This document shows positions 23,471-32,149 of a stretch of DNA of 42,913 nt, one piece after another; the first letter of the stretch is position 1, and each line of letters begins with the position of its first letter. Origin of the DNA: Planctomycetaceae bacterium (lineage in GTDB: Bacteria > Planctomycetota > Planctomycetia > Pirellulales > UBA1268); assembly GCA_947449135.1 (NCBI GenBank), contig CANFQO010000020.1:1-42913 (forward strand), in the 5' to 3' direction. The notes below the pieces were generated by a model that was not told where the DNA came from, ran no database searches, and saw only the letters and a list, made by a program, of their open reading frames with translations. The position numbers were made by a program, and so were the translations under genes.

Positions 23471-24763
23471 TTACGCGCTCTTGTGCCGGGCCGCTTCGCG
23501 GACCGGAACCACTGGCTCCGTTCCCGCGACGTTCCGCTCGTTGATCACGTAGGTGCTGCCGTTGTTCTCCGGCAGATCGAACATAATGTCGAGCATCACG
23601 TCCTCCATGATCGACCGCAGACCGCGGGCCCCGGTCTCCTTCCGCATTGCCCTGCGGGAGATCGCCACGAGCGCTTCGTCGGTAAATTCGAGCTTGCAGT
23701 TCTCGACTCCGAAGAGCTTCTGATACTGCTTCACGAGTGCATTCTTCGGCTCCTTGAGCACCTTCACCAGAGCCGTCTCGTCGAGCGGTTGCAACGACGA
23801 GATCACCGGCAACCGGCCGACGAGTTCAGGAATCAGACCGAATTCGAGAATGTCGTCGGAATCCACCTGTGGCAACAGTTCCGAAAGGTCGGCGTCGCCA
23901 CGGTAGCCACTGGGCTGACCAAAGCCGATCGTCCGCTTGCCGAGTCGCCGGGCGATGATCTTGTCGATGCCAACGAACGTTCCTCCGCAGATGAAGAGGA
24001 TGTTCGACGTGTCGATCTGAATGTACTGCTGCTCCGGATGCTTGCGGCCGCCTTGGGGCGGCACATTGGCCACGGTGCCTTCGAGCATCTTGAGGAGCGC
24101 CTGCTGCACGCCCTCGCCGGAGACGTCCCTGGTGATGGAGACGTTTTGGCTTGTCTTACCGATCTTGTCGATCTCGTCGATGTAGAGCACGCCCCGCTGC
24201 GCCGCCTCGATGTCGAAATCGGCAGCATTCAGCAGTTTGAGGAGAAGGTTTTCGACGTCCTCGCCAACGTAGCCCGCCTCGGTGAGCGTGGTCGCATCGC
24301 CAATGGCAAATGGCACGTCAAGGATCTTCGCCAGCGTGCGGGCCAGCAGGGTCTTGCCCGAACCGGTGGGGCCGAGCATCAGGATGTTGGACTTGTCGAC
24401 TTCGACGTCCCCACCCTCGCTGCCCAGATTGAGACGCTTGTAATGACTATGGACGGCAACTGCGAGCACCCGCTTGGCGTGCTGCTGGCCAATCACATAT
24501 TGATCGAGGTGGCCGACGATCTCCCGGGGCGACGGAATGGTGGTGAAGAGCTGCTTGCTCGTCCCGCGTCGCCGCTTCTCCTGATCCAGGATCGACTGGC
24601 AGAGATCGATGCACTCGCCGCAGATATAGACGTCGCCCGGTCCCTCGACCAACGGACCGACATCGCGGTAGCTCTTTCGACAGAACGAACAGAAGGCATT
24701 CTTCTTCGTCGTTCCGCCAGCACCACGGCGTCCCAGCCCGCCGACATCTTTCCCTGATGGCAT
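23471..24763 (-). CDS. clpX: ATP-dependent Clp protease ATP-binding subunit ClpX
   Basis: The product is 430 residues, a normal length. ClpX unfolds tagged proteins and feeds them to ClpP. The N-terminal zinc domain has Cys25, Cys28, Cys48 and Cys51 (CSFCRKS and CGECIDLC). The AAA+ domain has the linker segment [18 protein letters not shown], Walker A GPTGSGKT, the pore loop [11 protein letters not shown], Walker [10 protein letters not shown], and the sensor region [14 protein letters not shown]. The C-terminal domain has [13 protein letters not shown] as [15 protein letters not shown]. clpP is not adjacent, in contrast to many bacteria. A small membrane protein gene lies 71 bases upstream on the same strand and probably shares its promoter. 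Confidence 0.97.
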   Translation of the reverse strand: MPSGKDVGGLGRRGAGGTTKKNAFCSFCRKSYRDVGPLVEGPGDVYICGECIDLCQSILDQEKRRRGTSKQLFTTIPSPREIVGHLDQYVIGQQHAKRVLAVAVHSHYKRLNLGSEGGDVEVDKSNILMLGPTGSGKTLLARTLAKILDVPFAIGDATTLTEAGYVGEDVENLLLKLLNAADFDIEAAQRGVLYIDEIDKIGKTSQNVSITRDVSGEGVQQALLKMLEGTVANVPPQGGRKHPEQQYIQIDTSNILFICGGTFVGIDKIIARRLGKRTIGFGQPSGYRGDADLSELLPQVDSDDILEFGLIPELVGRLPVISSLQPLDETALVKVLKEPKNALVKQYQKLFGVENCKLEFTDEALVAISRRAMRKETGARGLRSIMEDVMLDIMFDLPENNGSTYVINERNVAGTEPVVPVREAARHKSA

Positions 24764-24834
24764 GCTTCAATTCCTCGAGGGTCTTTTCCCGCCCGTTCAC
24801 CACAGGCTTGTGTCGCTCTGAGCGTTTCAGCGCA

Positions 24835-25098
24835 CTACGAGATGCCCAACCCCTGCTGGCGATTGGATTCCTTCGCATCGGTCCGCACGTGCGGCTCGAC
24901 GAGCGTAGATATTTTTCGGTATTCCTCTTCGCTTAGCTCACCCTTGTCCCGCAGATTTTTGTAGCCGACAAGAGAGCTTTCCCAATCGCCATGATCGGTC
25001 TCTGGCTCGAGCCACCACGAGCGGACTGCGACGATCGCAGCGATCCCGAGGGCTACAAAGAGACCGAGCAGGAGGGCACTGATCAGATACGCTTGCAC
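24835..25098 (-). CDS. Small membrane protein with SHOCT-like C-terminus
   Basis: The product is 87 residues from GTG 25098, with AGGA 9 bases upstream. One transmembrane segment near the N-terminus (LISALLLGLFVALGIAAIVAV) is followed by a WWLEPE turn. A short cytoplasmic helix then reads LRDKGELSEEEYRKI, the pattern of SHOCT domains (LkdlGiITeEEFea). SHOCT proteins are often small and membrane-bound and may help oligomerisation. The location directly upstream of clpX, same strand, suggests a link to protein quality control, but nothing in the sequence proves it. Highly charged, Lys/Arg/Glu-rich tail. Confidence 0.7.
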   Translation of the reverse strand: MQAYLISALLLGLFVALGIAAIVAVRSWWLEPETDHGDWESSLVGYKNLRDKGELSEEEYRKISTLVEPHVRTDAKESNRQQGLGIS

Positions 25099-25185
25099 GG
25101 CACACGATCCTGTCGCGGAGGATGTTCACCCGGAAGGAGGCACGGCTCCCTGGAGAGCGCCTACGTTTTCCAGCGCGCCAGCTGC

Positions 25186-25215
25186 ATTATGGCCGCCGGT
25201 CGCACATGGGGTCCA
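25186..25215 (-). promoter_or_regulatory. Candidate promoter for the SHOCT-like gene and clpX
   Basis: On the minus strand TGGACC (25215-25210), an 18-base spacer and CATAAT (25191-25186) resemble -35 and -10 elements. The start would lie about 80 bases before the GTG at 25098. The gap 25099-25433 otherwise holds no gene I can support. Confidence 0.4.
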
Positions 25216-25433
25216 GAAAGATCCCCCCCACTTTTCGCAGGCCCTACAGGCTATGGCAATGGCAATGTCTATTGCCTCAAAACCGACCGGTTTTCCTGCT
25301 TGTGACGAAAAAACGCGACTTTCCGCGCTGGATGGCCGATTTTCCCGACATGGCACGACTCTCGCCACCATACCGCCCACCGTTCCACCGTTGCCGCCGG
25401 CCACGGCACCTCTTTCCGCTGCCGGAGATCGCG

Positions 25434-27098
25434 ATGGCCCTCGCCGTCGTGTGGGCCGCTCTGGGCAGTCTGGCTCCAGTCGCAGTCGGTGCCGACGTCC
25501 CTGCCGAGCAGGCACGACTTCCGGAACTGGTGCGGACCAAACATCGCACGTTTTCGATCCCCTTCCGACTGCCCGCAGCTCAGGACGCCGACGCAACGCC
25601 GCTTCGAGTGTCGCTGAGCGTTTCGAAGGATCTGGGCGGCAGCTGGGAGGCTGCCGGGGAGGTCGCCCCCTCGGCTGGCACCTTCGCCTACCAGGCGGGA
25701 GCAGATGGCGAGTATTGGTTTCGTCTGCGGTCCATCGATCGCAAGGGACGGACACGCGGCGGCGAGGGCCCAGACATGCGGGTGCTCGTCGATGCTGCCG
25801 GCCCGCGGCTCGCCGCCCGTGTGTGGAAGGGAGCCGATGGTGAGATCCTCTGCCGATATGCCGCCATCGACGATTCAATCCGCATGGAATCTCTGAAACT
25901 CGAATACCGCACCGCCGACGCCCAGGGCTGGAAGACCGTCGCTGCCGAGGGCGTGCTCTCCCGTGAGTCTCCGGCCCACCTTGTCGGTGAAGAGATCTGG
26001 TGGGCGGGCGAGAAAGTCGATGCACTGACGGCGCGGATCACTGTGTCAGACTCCGCTGGCAACCAGACCGTGCGGCAGTTCACGATGGAGCCGACCGATC
26101 CCAATATTGATCAGACGGCATTGGCTCAGGAACTGGGTGCCCCCAGCCTGCCCACGCAGGAGCAGCCCTCCGACGCGGCCCTTTCGCGCATGCCTCGACC
26201 GGTCACACAGGCTTCCTCGGCGACCGGCGGTTGGACGGCCGAAACCGCCGCCGCTTGGTCGGCGGAACAGCCGCGCAGTCAGGTCGCAACTGGCCATATG
26301 GGTGTCGGCCGCAGCAGGAGTGAACCGCCGAGCGTGCTGGCCAAGAGTGCCACAGATCCCACAGGAGGCCGTAGCCTGCTGGCCTCGACAGCCGCTGGAC
26401 TGCCCGCCCAGATGCCCTCCCAACTTTCCGGTGAACCACAGCCACTGGAGTACCGCGGTCGGCCGCTGCAGCTTTCCCGATCCCGCCGCTTCGCCTGGGA
26501 TTACGAAATGCCGGCTGAACGACCGAACGCCACGCCCCTGAGGGTTGAACTCTGGAGCACGCGTGACGGCGGCATCTCCTGGCAGAAGGCTGCGGTGGAT
26601 GATGACGACAAGAGCCCCATCGCCGTGACACTGCCGGCGGCAGGCCTCTACGGTTTTCGGCTCGAGATCCTGCCGGCCGCGGCGGATGCTGGCACTGGCC
26701 CGCGGCCGGGGGAGACGGCCGAAAGCTGGATCGGCATCGACGAAGATCCGCCTCATGTGGAACTTCTCGCTGCCACCCGCGTGTCCGAAGGCGACGCCAG
26801 CGGCATTGTGATCCGCTACACATCCCGCGATCAGCTGCCCGCACCAAAAACAACCCGACTTTTCTATTCGCCAAACGCGGAAGGCCCTTGGGCCACGATT
26901 GTCACTGCGATCGACAACCAGGGCGAATACCGTTGGCAACCGGACCGTGCGACGCCGGCCCGCGTCTATCTTCGTGTCGAGGTCTCCGATGCCGCCGGCA
27001 ATGTTGGGGCGGTCACGAGCCCGGAGCCCGTCACCGTGTCGACCTCTCGTGTCGTCGGCCGTCTCGGTGGCGTCCGCACGCTGCCCGCAGGGCCGTAG
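25434..27098 (+). CDS. Secreted protein with two Ig-like repeats, unknown function
   Basis: The product is 554 residues from ATG 25434, which has GGAG 6 bases upstream. Starts at 25350 or 25332 would add an Arg-rich leader to the same hydrophobic stretch. MALAVVWAALGSLAPVAVGA is a signal peptide. Two similar modules are visible. The first (about 25-215) contains ATPLRVSLSVSKDLGGSWEA and ARITVSDSAGN. The second (about 355-540) contains ATPLRVELWSTRDGGISWQKA and LRVEVSDAAGNVGAV. Each module looks like two beta-sandwich units of the Ig/FN3 kind that end in (V/I)xDxAGN. They flank a low-complexity Ser/Ala/Gln/Pro stretch. Such proteins are probably cell-surface or periplasmic. I do not recognise a family with a known function. 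A repeat-rich gap follows the stop. Confidence 0.65.
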   Translation: MALAVVWAALGSLAPVAVGADVPAEQARLPELVRTKHRTFSIPFRLPAAQDADATPLRVSLSVSKDLGGSWEAAGEVAPSAGTFAYQAGADGEYWFRLRSIDRKGRTRGGEGPDMRVLVDAAGPRLAARVWKGADGEILCRYAAIDDSIRMESLKLEYRTADAQGWKTVAAEGVLSRESPAHLVGEEIWWAGEKVDALTARITVSDSAGNQTVRQFTMEPTDPNIDQTALAQELGAPSLPTQEQPSDAALSRMPRPVTQASSATGGWTAETAAAWSAEQPRSQVATGHMGVGRSRSEPPSVLAKSATDPTGGRSLLASTAAGLPAQMPSQLSGEPQPLEYRGRPLQLSRSRRFAWDYEMPAERPNATPLRVELWSTRDGGISWQKAAVDDDDKSPIAVTLPAAGLYGFRLEILPAAADAGTGPRPGETAESWIGIDEDPPHVELLAATRVSEGDASGIVIRYTSRDQLPAPKTTRLFYSPNAEGPWATIVTAIDNQGEYRWQPDRATPARVYLRVEVSDAAGNVGAVTSPEPVTVSTSRVVGRLGGVRTLPAGP

Positions 27099-27117
27099 CT
27101 GATTTACGCGAAACATC

Positions 27118-27208
27118 GGCATCCTGCCCACCTGACAGGCGGCAGCCTGTCCACAGCGAGTCGCTTGGCGGGCCTCCGCCCGCTGGCGCTGAAACGGCCA
27201 TCCAGGCC
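27118..27208. repeat. Intergenic cluster of small hairpins (dispersed repeat)
   Basis: The gap between the secreted protein and holA contains three short hairpins: GGCATCCTGCC (27118-27128), GACAGGC/GCCTGTC (27134-27140 and 27145-27151), and GGCCATCCAGGCC (27196-27208). GCGCTGAAACGGCCAT at 27186-27201 matches 10605-10620 exactly. Read on the minus strand, the first and last have loops close to those of the AGGAT hairpins at 36533-36596, so they seem to belong to one repeat family. Confidence 0.55.
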
Positions 27209-27258
27209 TGCCGCGTGGGGCCTTGTCCGCCTCACGCCGGGCACGGCCCACAACCCGC

Positions 27259-27264
27259 TACACT
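27259..27264 (+). promoter_or_regulatory. Candidate -10 element of holA
   Basis: TACACT in the context GCTACACTG precedes the holA start by about 27 bases. The mRNA would start near 27271 and include the GGAG ribosome-binding site at 27279-27282. No clear -35. Confidence 0.3.
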
Positions 27265-27291
27265 GACGGCTTTCCCGTGGAGAGCCGTGCC

Positions 27292-28425
27292 GTGCCCGAC
27301 GCCGCCAGTGCCCTCGATATCCTCCAACAGCCGGCCGAATGGTCGCTCGGGTCGCCGTCACTGGTTGCCTTGGTTGGAGACGAGCCGTTCCTGGTGGGCC
27401 ACATGCTCACCCTGCTCCGCGATCACCTTTGTCCTGACGAGGCCGACCGGTCGTGGGCATGGCGGGAATTCGCCGGTGACGCCGATCCGGATCCCCGCGA
27501 TGTCTTCGATGAGGCGGCCACGGTGCCGCTCTTTGCAGGCGCCACTCGCGCGGCCGTCGTGCGGAGTGCCGACGGCTTTGTAACCGCGGCCCGCGAAAGA
27601 CTCGAAATGCTCGCCGGTTCTCCACGCAGCGCCGCTGGCGGCCGTGGACTCGTGATCCTCGAGGTGAAGAGCCTGCCAGCCAACACCCGTCTCGCCAAAG
27701 CGGTCGCCAAGCACGGCCTCATCATCGATGTCTCGATCCCGCCGCGTGCCAATCTGGCGGCCTGGGTACGCCAGTGGTCACAGTCGCGACACGGCATCCA
27801 GTTGGCCGCCGCCACAGCGCAACGACTGCTGGAGCGGCTCGGCAACAACCTCGGCCAGGTCGACCAGGCGCTGGCCCGCCTCGCCGCCGCCACCGATCCA
27901 GCCGCGAAGAAAACAGCCATTCAGCCGGAGGCGATCGATGACTTTGCCGGCAGTCCGCTGGAGCGGACCGCCTGGGGCATGATCGACGCCGCCGCCACGG
28001 GCGATGCCCGCGAGGCCGTCACCCAACTGGCCGCGCTCCTTGCCGCCGGCGAAAACCCCATTGGCATCAGCGCACAGATCGCCTCGGTGGTGCGCCGACT
28101 CTCCACGGCAGCCCGGCTGCTTGCCCTTCCGGCAGCGGGCGGCCGCCCTGCGGGCATCGAACAGGCGCTTCGGGAGGCAGGCGTGGCTGCCTGGCCGAAA
28201 GCGCTGGCACAGGCCCGCGAGTCGCTCGGACAACTCGGACCACGACGGGCCCGGCAGCTTCCCAGGAGGCTCCTGGACCTCGACCTCGCGCTCAAGAGCG
28301 ATGCCTCGCGGGGTCTGCGCGCCCGGCTGGCCTTGGAGCGGCTCTTCTGCAAGATGAGCCGGCAGGCGGCGGCCGCAGGCAGTCCGCGTCGCGAGACGCC
28401 CGCCCCTCAACACCGCCAACTCTGA
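27292..28425 (+). CDS. holA: DNA polymerase III subunit delta
   Basis: The product is 377 residues from GTG 27292, with GGAG 9 bases upstream; GTG 27277 is the alternative. The delta subunit opens the sliding clamp as part of the clamp loader. The N-terminus LVALVGDEPFLVGHMLTLLRDHL matches the family (xxFGDExFLxxxxxxxLR). The first domain continues with FDEAATVPLFAGATRAAVVRSADG. GRGLVILEVKSLPANTRLAKAV corresponds to the D1 end. The C-terminal collar region has DLDLALKSDASRGLRARLALERLF, the usual D..lKtg...p...le.l element. It lacks a Walker A motif, as expected for delta. purB follows 50 bases later. Confidence 0.85.
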   Translation: MPDAASALDILQQPAEWSLGSPSLVALVGDEPFLVGHMLTLLRDHLCPDEADRSWAWREFAGDADPDPRDVFDEAATVPLFAGATRAAVVRSADGFVTAARERLEMLAGSPRSAAGGRGLVILEVKSLPANTRLAKAVAKHGLIIDVSIPPRANLAAWVRQWSQSRHGIQLAAATAQRLLERLGNNLGQVDQALARLAAATDPAAKKTAIQPEAIDDFAGSPLERTAWGMIDAAATGDAREAVTQLAALLAAGENPIGISAQIASVVRRLSTAARLLALPAAGGRPAGIEQALREAGVAAWPKALAQARESLGQLGPRRARQLPRRLLDLDLALKSDASRGLRARLALERLFCKMSRQAAAAGSPRRETPAPQHRQL

Positions 28426-28475
28426 CAGCATCCGCCCCAGACACGCGCAGCAGAAACACGCCTCAGGAGCCCCTC

Positions 28476-29918
28476 GTGAATTCCGATTCCCTCACCGATC
28501 CCCGCGACCGCTGGGACAACCCGCTTGCCTCACGCTATGCCTCGGCCGAGATGTCACGGCTCTGGAGCGACAACCACCGCTACAAACTCTGGCGGCAGAC
28601 GTGGCTGGCGCTGGCAGAGGCGGAAGCCGAACTGGGTCTGCCGATCTCGCCAGCACAACTCGCCGAGATGCGGGCTCATCTTGAGCCGATCGATTTCGCG
28701 AAGGCGGCCGACTACGAGCGGAAGATGCGGCACGATGTGTTCGCCCATCTCCACACCTTTGGCGATGCCTGCCCACTGGCGCGCCCCATCCTCCACCTCG
28801 GGGCGACGAGCGCCTATGTAACCGACAACACCGATCTGATTCTGATGCGGGATTCGCTCGATCTCGTGGCGTCCCGACTGGCCGTGGTGATCGAGCGACT
28901 GGCGGACCGCGCCCTGGAGACCCGTGATCTGGTCTGCCTGGGCCGCACCCACCTGCAGCCCGCGCAGCCCACCACGATCGGCAAGCGGATCTGTCTCTGG
29001 ATCCACGATCTGCTCCTCGATCTGGAGGAGGTCTTGCACCGCCGGCGACTCCTCCGCGGACGTGGCGTGAAGGGCACGACCGGCACACAGGCCAGCTTCC
29101 TCGAACTCTTCGAGGGCGATCACGCCAAGGTCCGCCGGCTCGACGAGATCGTGTCACGGAAGCTCGGCTTCGACCGCTCCTACGACGTGACCGGACAGAC
29201 CTATTCGCGAAAGGTCGATTCGCAGGTCGTGTCGGTGCTTGCGGGCATCTCGGAATCGACCCACAAGGCCGGCAATGACCTTCGGCTGGCCGCAGCATGG
29301 GCAGAACTCGAGGAGCCTTTCGAGGCGGATCAGGTCGGCTCCTCCGCGATGCCTTACAAGCGGAACCCGATGCGGGCGGAACGGATGTGCGGACTGGCAC
29401 GGTTTGTGATGGGGTTCACGGCGACTACCAGCCAGACGGCGGCGGTGCAGTGGTTCGAGCGGACGCTCGACGACTCCGCCCCGCGGCGGCTGGTGCTCCC
29501 GCAGGCGTTCCTCGCCACGGATGCGCAACTCGTGATCTATGCCAACATTGCCGGTGGACTGGTCGTGCTGCCGGGTGCCATCCGACGCAACCTGGAACAC
29601 CACCTCCCCTTCCTCGCCAGCGAGCGGCTGCTGATGGCCGCCTCGAAGGCTGGCGGCGACCGGCAGGAGCTTCACGAGGCGCTCCGCCGTCACAGCCACG
29701 CCACCACGGCGCGGATGCGTGAGGGGCACGACAACGATATGGTCGAGCGGCTAGCAGCCGATCCGCTCTTCGCGGGCATCGATCTGGTGCAGGCGATGGA
29801 CGTGCCCGGCCTGGCCGGCCGAGCGGCGGCCCAGGTGGAGGAATTCATCGCCGGTCCGGTGCGGGCGGCGCTCGCCGAGTGCCCGACGCGTGCCGCCGAA
29901 TCGGCACTGCGAGTGTGA
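28476..29918 (+). CDS. purB: Adenylosuccinate lyase
   Basis: The product is 480 residues from GTG 28476, with AGGAG 7 bases upstream. PurB acts twice in purine synthesis, releasing fumarate from SAICAR and from adenylosuccinate. The fumarase/ASL superfamily signature GSSAMPYKRNPMRAER is near residue 288. The other conserved pieces are present: HLGATSAYVTDN, the catalytic-His segment GRTHLQPAQPTTIGKR, and the QWFERTLDDSAPRRLVLPQAF region. The length matches the longer, animal-like PurB subgroup rather than the 430-residue B. subtilis type. It is followed by fur on the opposite strand, 4 bases away. Confidence 0.96.
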   Translation: MNSDSLTDPRDRWDNPLASRYASAEMSRLWSDNHRYKLWRQTWLALAEAEAELGLPISPAQLAEMRAHLEPIDFAKAADYERKMRHDVFAHLHTFGDACPLARPILHLGATSAYVTDNTDLILMRDSLDLVASRLAVVIERLADRALETRDLVCLGRTHLQPAQPTTIGKRICLWIHDLLLDLEEVLHRRRLLRGRGVKGTTGTQASFLELFEGDHAKVRRLDEIVSRKLGFDRSYDVTGQTYSRKVDSQVVSVLAGISESTHKAGNDLRLAAAWAELEEPFEADQVGSSAMPYKRNPMRAERMCGLARFVMGFTATTSQTAAVQWFERTLDDSAPRRLVLPQAFLATDAQLVIYANIAGGLVVLPGAIRRNLEHHLPFLASERLLMAASKAGGDRQELHEALRRHSHATTARMREGHDNDMVERLAADPLFAGIDLVQAMDVPGLAGRAAAQVEEFIAGPVRAALAECPTRAAESALRV

Positions 29919-29922
29919 GAGG

Positions 29923-30429
29923 TCACACCCGGTCCTGATGTCGCGACTTGCTGCGATTGCTGCGGCAGTCGGCACATAGGCCGGAGATGATCAGCCGGTG
30001 GCTCCGCGCACGAAACTGGTGCTGACCGGCGACCGCGTCGCAGATCCTGGCGAGATCGTCGCTGGAGAATTCGATCAGCTTCTGGCATGACGTGCAGTGA
30101 AGATGGTCGTGCTGCGGGTAGCCGTAGTCGTGCTCATAGACGGCCCGACCTCCGAGCACCATCTTGCGCAGCAGGCCCGCATCCACCATCTCTGTGAGCG
30201 TGCGGTAGACGGTGGGGCGACTCGCCTTCGCCCCCTCTGGCGTCTGGCGGAGCCCGGCCAGGAGCTGCTCCGCATCGAAATGCTCGTGATGGCTGCTGAC
30301 GTGGTCGACGATCACCTGACGCTGCCGCGTGATCCGCTTGCCACGGGTCTGGAGAAACTCCGCGAACCGCTCGCGCGGCGTCAGCGCGACGTCAACCTTG
30401 CCGAGTGAAAAGTCAGATGCGATGGCCAT
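29923..30429 (-). CDS. fur: Fur-family metal-dependent regulator
   Basis: The product is 168 residues. The DNA-binding winged helix has RITRQRQVIVDHVSSHHEHFDAE and SRPTVYRTLTEMVDAGLL. The metal-binding domain has HDHLHCTSC (His107, His109, His111, Cys112, Cys115), with the second Cys pair Cys152 and Cys155 near the C-terminus. The Cys pairs form the structural zinc site, and the His/Asp/Glu set binds the regulatory metal. The sequence suits Fur, but PerR or Zur cannot be excluded from residues alone. It is longer than typical Fur because of 15 extra N-terminal residues and a basic C-terminal tail. Its candidate promoter is at 30460-30487. Confidence 0.85.
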   Translation of the reverse strand: MAIASDFSLGKVDVALTPRERFAEFLQTRGKRITRQRQVIVDHVSSHHEHFDAEQLLAGLRQTPEGAKASRPTVYRTLTEMVDAGLLRKMVLGGRAVYEHDYGYPQHDHLHCTSCQKLIEFSSDDLARICDAVAGQHQFRARSHRLIISGLCADCRSNRSKSRHQDRV

Positions 30430-30459
30430 GGAATCTTTCAGGAGATGACCGTCTCTGCG

Positions 30460-30487
30460 AGTCTAAATCGCATCCGGCATAAGTCTA
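30460..30487 (-). promoter_or_regulatory. Candidate fur promoter
   Basis: On the minus strand TAGACT (30487-30482), a 16-base spacer and a second TAGACT (30465-30460) match -35 TTGACA and -10 TATAAT at four of six positions each. The transcript would begin about 24 bases before the fur ATG. The identical hexamers also form a direct repeat that a regulator could use. Confidence 0.4.
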
Positions 30488-30598
30488 GCGGTCCGAACCG
30501 CCGGGGGCGGCGAAAGCCTCCGACTCGAGGCCAGGATAGGCCGACTCGCTTCGGCTTCCCCCGACCCCCGGCTCGCCGAAAGACCGACTACGCTTCCC

Positions 30599-30639
30599 AA
30601 AAAACGCCAACAGCCGGCCCGTTGCCGGACCGGCTGTTG
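30599..30639 (-). terminator. Rho-independent terminator of flgM
   Basis: CAACAGCCGG (30608-30617) and CCGGCTGTTG (30630-30639) form a perfect 10-bp stem with a 12-base loop. On the minus strand the stem is followed within three bases by TTTTTT (30604-30599). It lies about 35 bases beyond the flgM stop codon. This is a classical terminator and separates flgM from fur. Confidence 0.85.
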
Positions 30640-30673
30640 CTTGGACAGTATTTTAGATCAGCCGGCGACTGAC

Positions 30674-30967
30674 TCAGCCGCTGAGGCGATCGAGCAGGCG
30701 GTCGAGCGCCAGGTCGAGTTTCTCAGGCGTGTCGTACGAACCGTCGGCAATCGCCGCCCGGATCGCGTTGACGCGATCGAAGCGAATGTCGCCGGTCGAT
30801 TCCGCAGACCGCACCGCATCGACCGACAGCGTCACCGAATCGTGCACCTCGGACACACCCTGCTGCATGGCGGCCTGAGTGCCATCAGCGGCCTGTGCGG
30901 CCTCGACACCCTTCAAGGCGTTCAGCCCCTGCGATCCCTGCGTCGACGTGACACCCCAGATGTTCAT
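30674..30967 (-). CDS. flgM: Anti-sigma-28 factor FlgM-like protein
   Basis: The product is 97 residues from ATG 30967, with AGGAG 8 bases upstream. FlgM binds the flagellar sigma factor FliA and is exported once the hook is complete, releasing late flagellar genes. The C-terminal segment RFDRVNAIRAAIADGSYDTPEKLDLALDRLLDRL matches the sigma-binding part of FlgM (R...I...I..G.Y.vd...iA..ll). The N-terminal part is Ser/Gly/Ala/Gln-rich and probably unfolded, as in other FlgM proteins. The middle has VSEVHDSVTLSVDA, corresponding to the usual D.v.lS motif. The gene is downstream of the sigma factor gene on the same strand, about 390 bases away, and ends at a strong terminator. Confidence 0.8.
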   Translation of the reverse strand: MNIWGVTSTQGSQGLNALKGVEAAQAADGTQAAMQQGVSEVHDSVTLSVDAVRSAESTGDIRFDRVNAIRAAIADGSYDTPEKLDLALDRLLDRLSG

Positions 30968-31354
30968 GTTGGCTCTCCTGTAGCGAAACCGGCGTACCGC
31001 GTTTCGAATCCCCAATGCACCCCCGACATGTCCGCTTCTACGCCGTTGCCGGCCGGAAGGTTCTCGGGTTCATGGCGAGTGTTGGGATTCGCGGCTGCCT
31101 GTTCCTTTCTGACTGACTGATCTCATCGCTATTGTTGCCGCGCTTCCGCGTTCCGGCGACACCAGTCGCCGGACAGCGGCCGGACGGAATCACCCGTGCG
31201 GTCGCCGCGACCAACCTTTTCTCATCGACCAACCGCGATTCCAAACTTCAGAAAAATTTTTCCCGGCTTGTTTTTCGCATTCTGCGGGCCCCAGGGGCCC
31301 GCATCCTGCCTAGACTGCCAGCCTGACGGCCGGCCAAACCATCGACACGGCCAA
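30968..31354 (-). other. 387-base gap between the sigma factor gene and flgM
   Basis: No protein-like frame is visible. The gap holds a perfect 10-bp inverted repeat, TGCGGGCCCC/GGGGCCCGCA, around a single A at 31293 (31283-31303). It also holds CCTAGACTG (31309-31317) and an AT-rich AATTTTTCCC (31255-31264). The last two are also found, in the same order and similar spacing, downstream of flhA (32356-32390). They may be transcription signals for the flagellar genes, but they do not match sigma-28 or sigma-54 consensus. Confidence 0.4.
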
Positions 31355-32149
31355 TCAACTCAGCGCAAATTCCACCTTCCGCCGATCAAGCTGATTCTGG
31401 AGACGCTCCACGATGGCCGAATGCATCTGGCTGACGCGGCTCTCGGAGAGATCGAGCGTCGCGCCGATCTCCTTCATCGTCAGTTCCTCGTAATAGTAGA
31501 GGATGATGATCAGACGTTCGTTGCGGTTGAGTCCCTTGGTGACCAGCCGCATCAGGTCGGATTTTTGAATCCGCCGCGTCGGATCTTCACCCTTCTTGTC
31601 CTCCAGGATGTCGATCTCCCGGACGTCCTTCGAACTGTCGGTCTCGCACCACTTCTTGTTGAGGCTCACGAGGCTCACAGCATTGGCATCGACGAGGTGT
31701 TTTTCGAACTCCTCGTGCGACAGCCCCATGTGGGCCGCGACCTCGGCATCGGCCGGGGCACGCCCCAGTCTCGCCTCGAGCGTCTTGACCGCTTCGTTGA
31801 GCTTGCTGGCTTTCGATCGGACGAGACGTGGCACCCAGTCCATGGTCCGCAGTTCGTCGAGCATCGCCCCGCGAATTCGCGGCACGCAGTAGGTCTCGAA
31901 CTTCACGCCGCGAGACATGTCGAAGGCATCGATCGCGTCCATGAGGCCGAACGTGCCCGCTGACACGAGATCGTCGAGTTCGACGCCGTCGGGTAGACGG
32001 GACCAGATCCGTTCGCCGTTGTATTTGACCAGCGGCAGAAAGATCTCGATGAGCCGGTTCCGGAGTGTCTCGTTCGACTGGTCGGCCTTGAAGGTCGTCC
32101 AGATCTCGAGCATCTCCTCAGCCGACGGCTGGGACGCATAGTTCGCCAC
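31355..32149 (-). CDS. fliA: Flagellar sigma factor, FliA/WhiG type (sigma-28)
   Basis: The product is 264 residues from GTG 32149, which has a strong AAGGAGG ribosome-binding site 5 bases away. The sigma-70 family regions are clear. Region 2 has YNGERIWSRLPDGVELDDLVSAGTFGLMDAIDAFD, then GVKFETYCVPRIRGAMLDELRTMDWVPR, the LR..DWVPR ending being typical of FliA and WhiG. Region 3 has LEARLGRAPADAEVAAHMGL. Region 4 has LNRNERLIIILYYYEELTMKEIGATLDLSESRVSQMHSAIVERL. It should direct late flagellar genes and be held by FlgM, encoded downstream. It lies 252 bases after flhA in the same direction. Confidence 0.92.
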   Translation of the reverse strand: MANYASQPSAEEMLEIWTTFKADQSNETLRNRLIEIFLPLVKYNGERIWSRLPDGVELDDLVSAGTFGLMDAIDAFDMSRGVKFETYCVPRIRGAMLDELRTMDWVPRLVRSKASKLNEAVKTLEARLGRAPADAEVAAHMGLSHEEFEKHLVDANAVSLVSLNKKWCETDSSKDVREIDILEDKKGEDPTRRIQKSDLMRLVTKGLNRNERLIIILYYYEELTMKEIGATLDLSESRVSQMHSAIVERLQNQLDRRKVEFALS

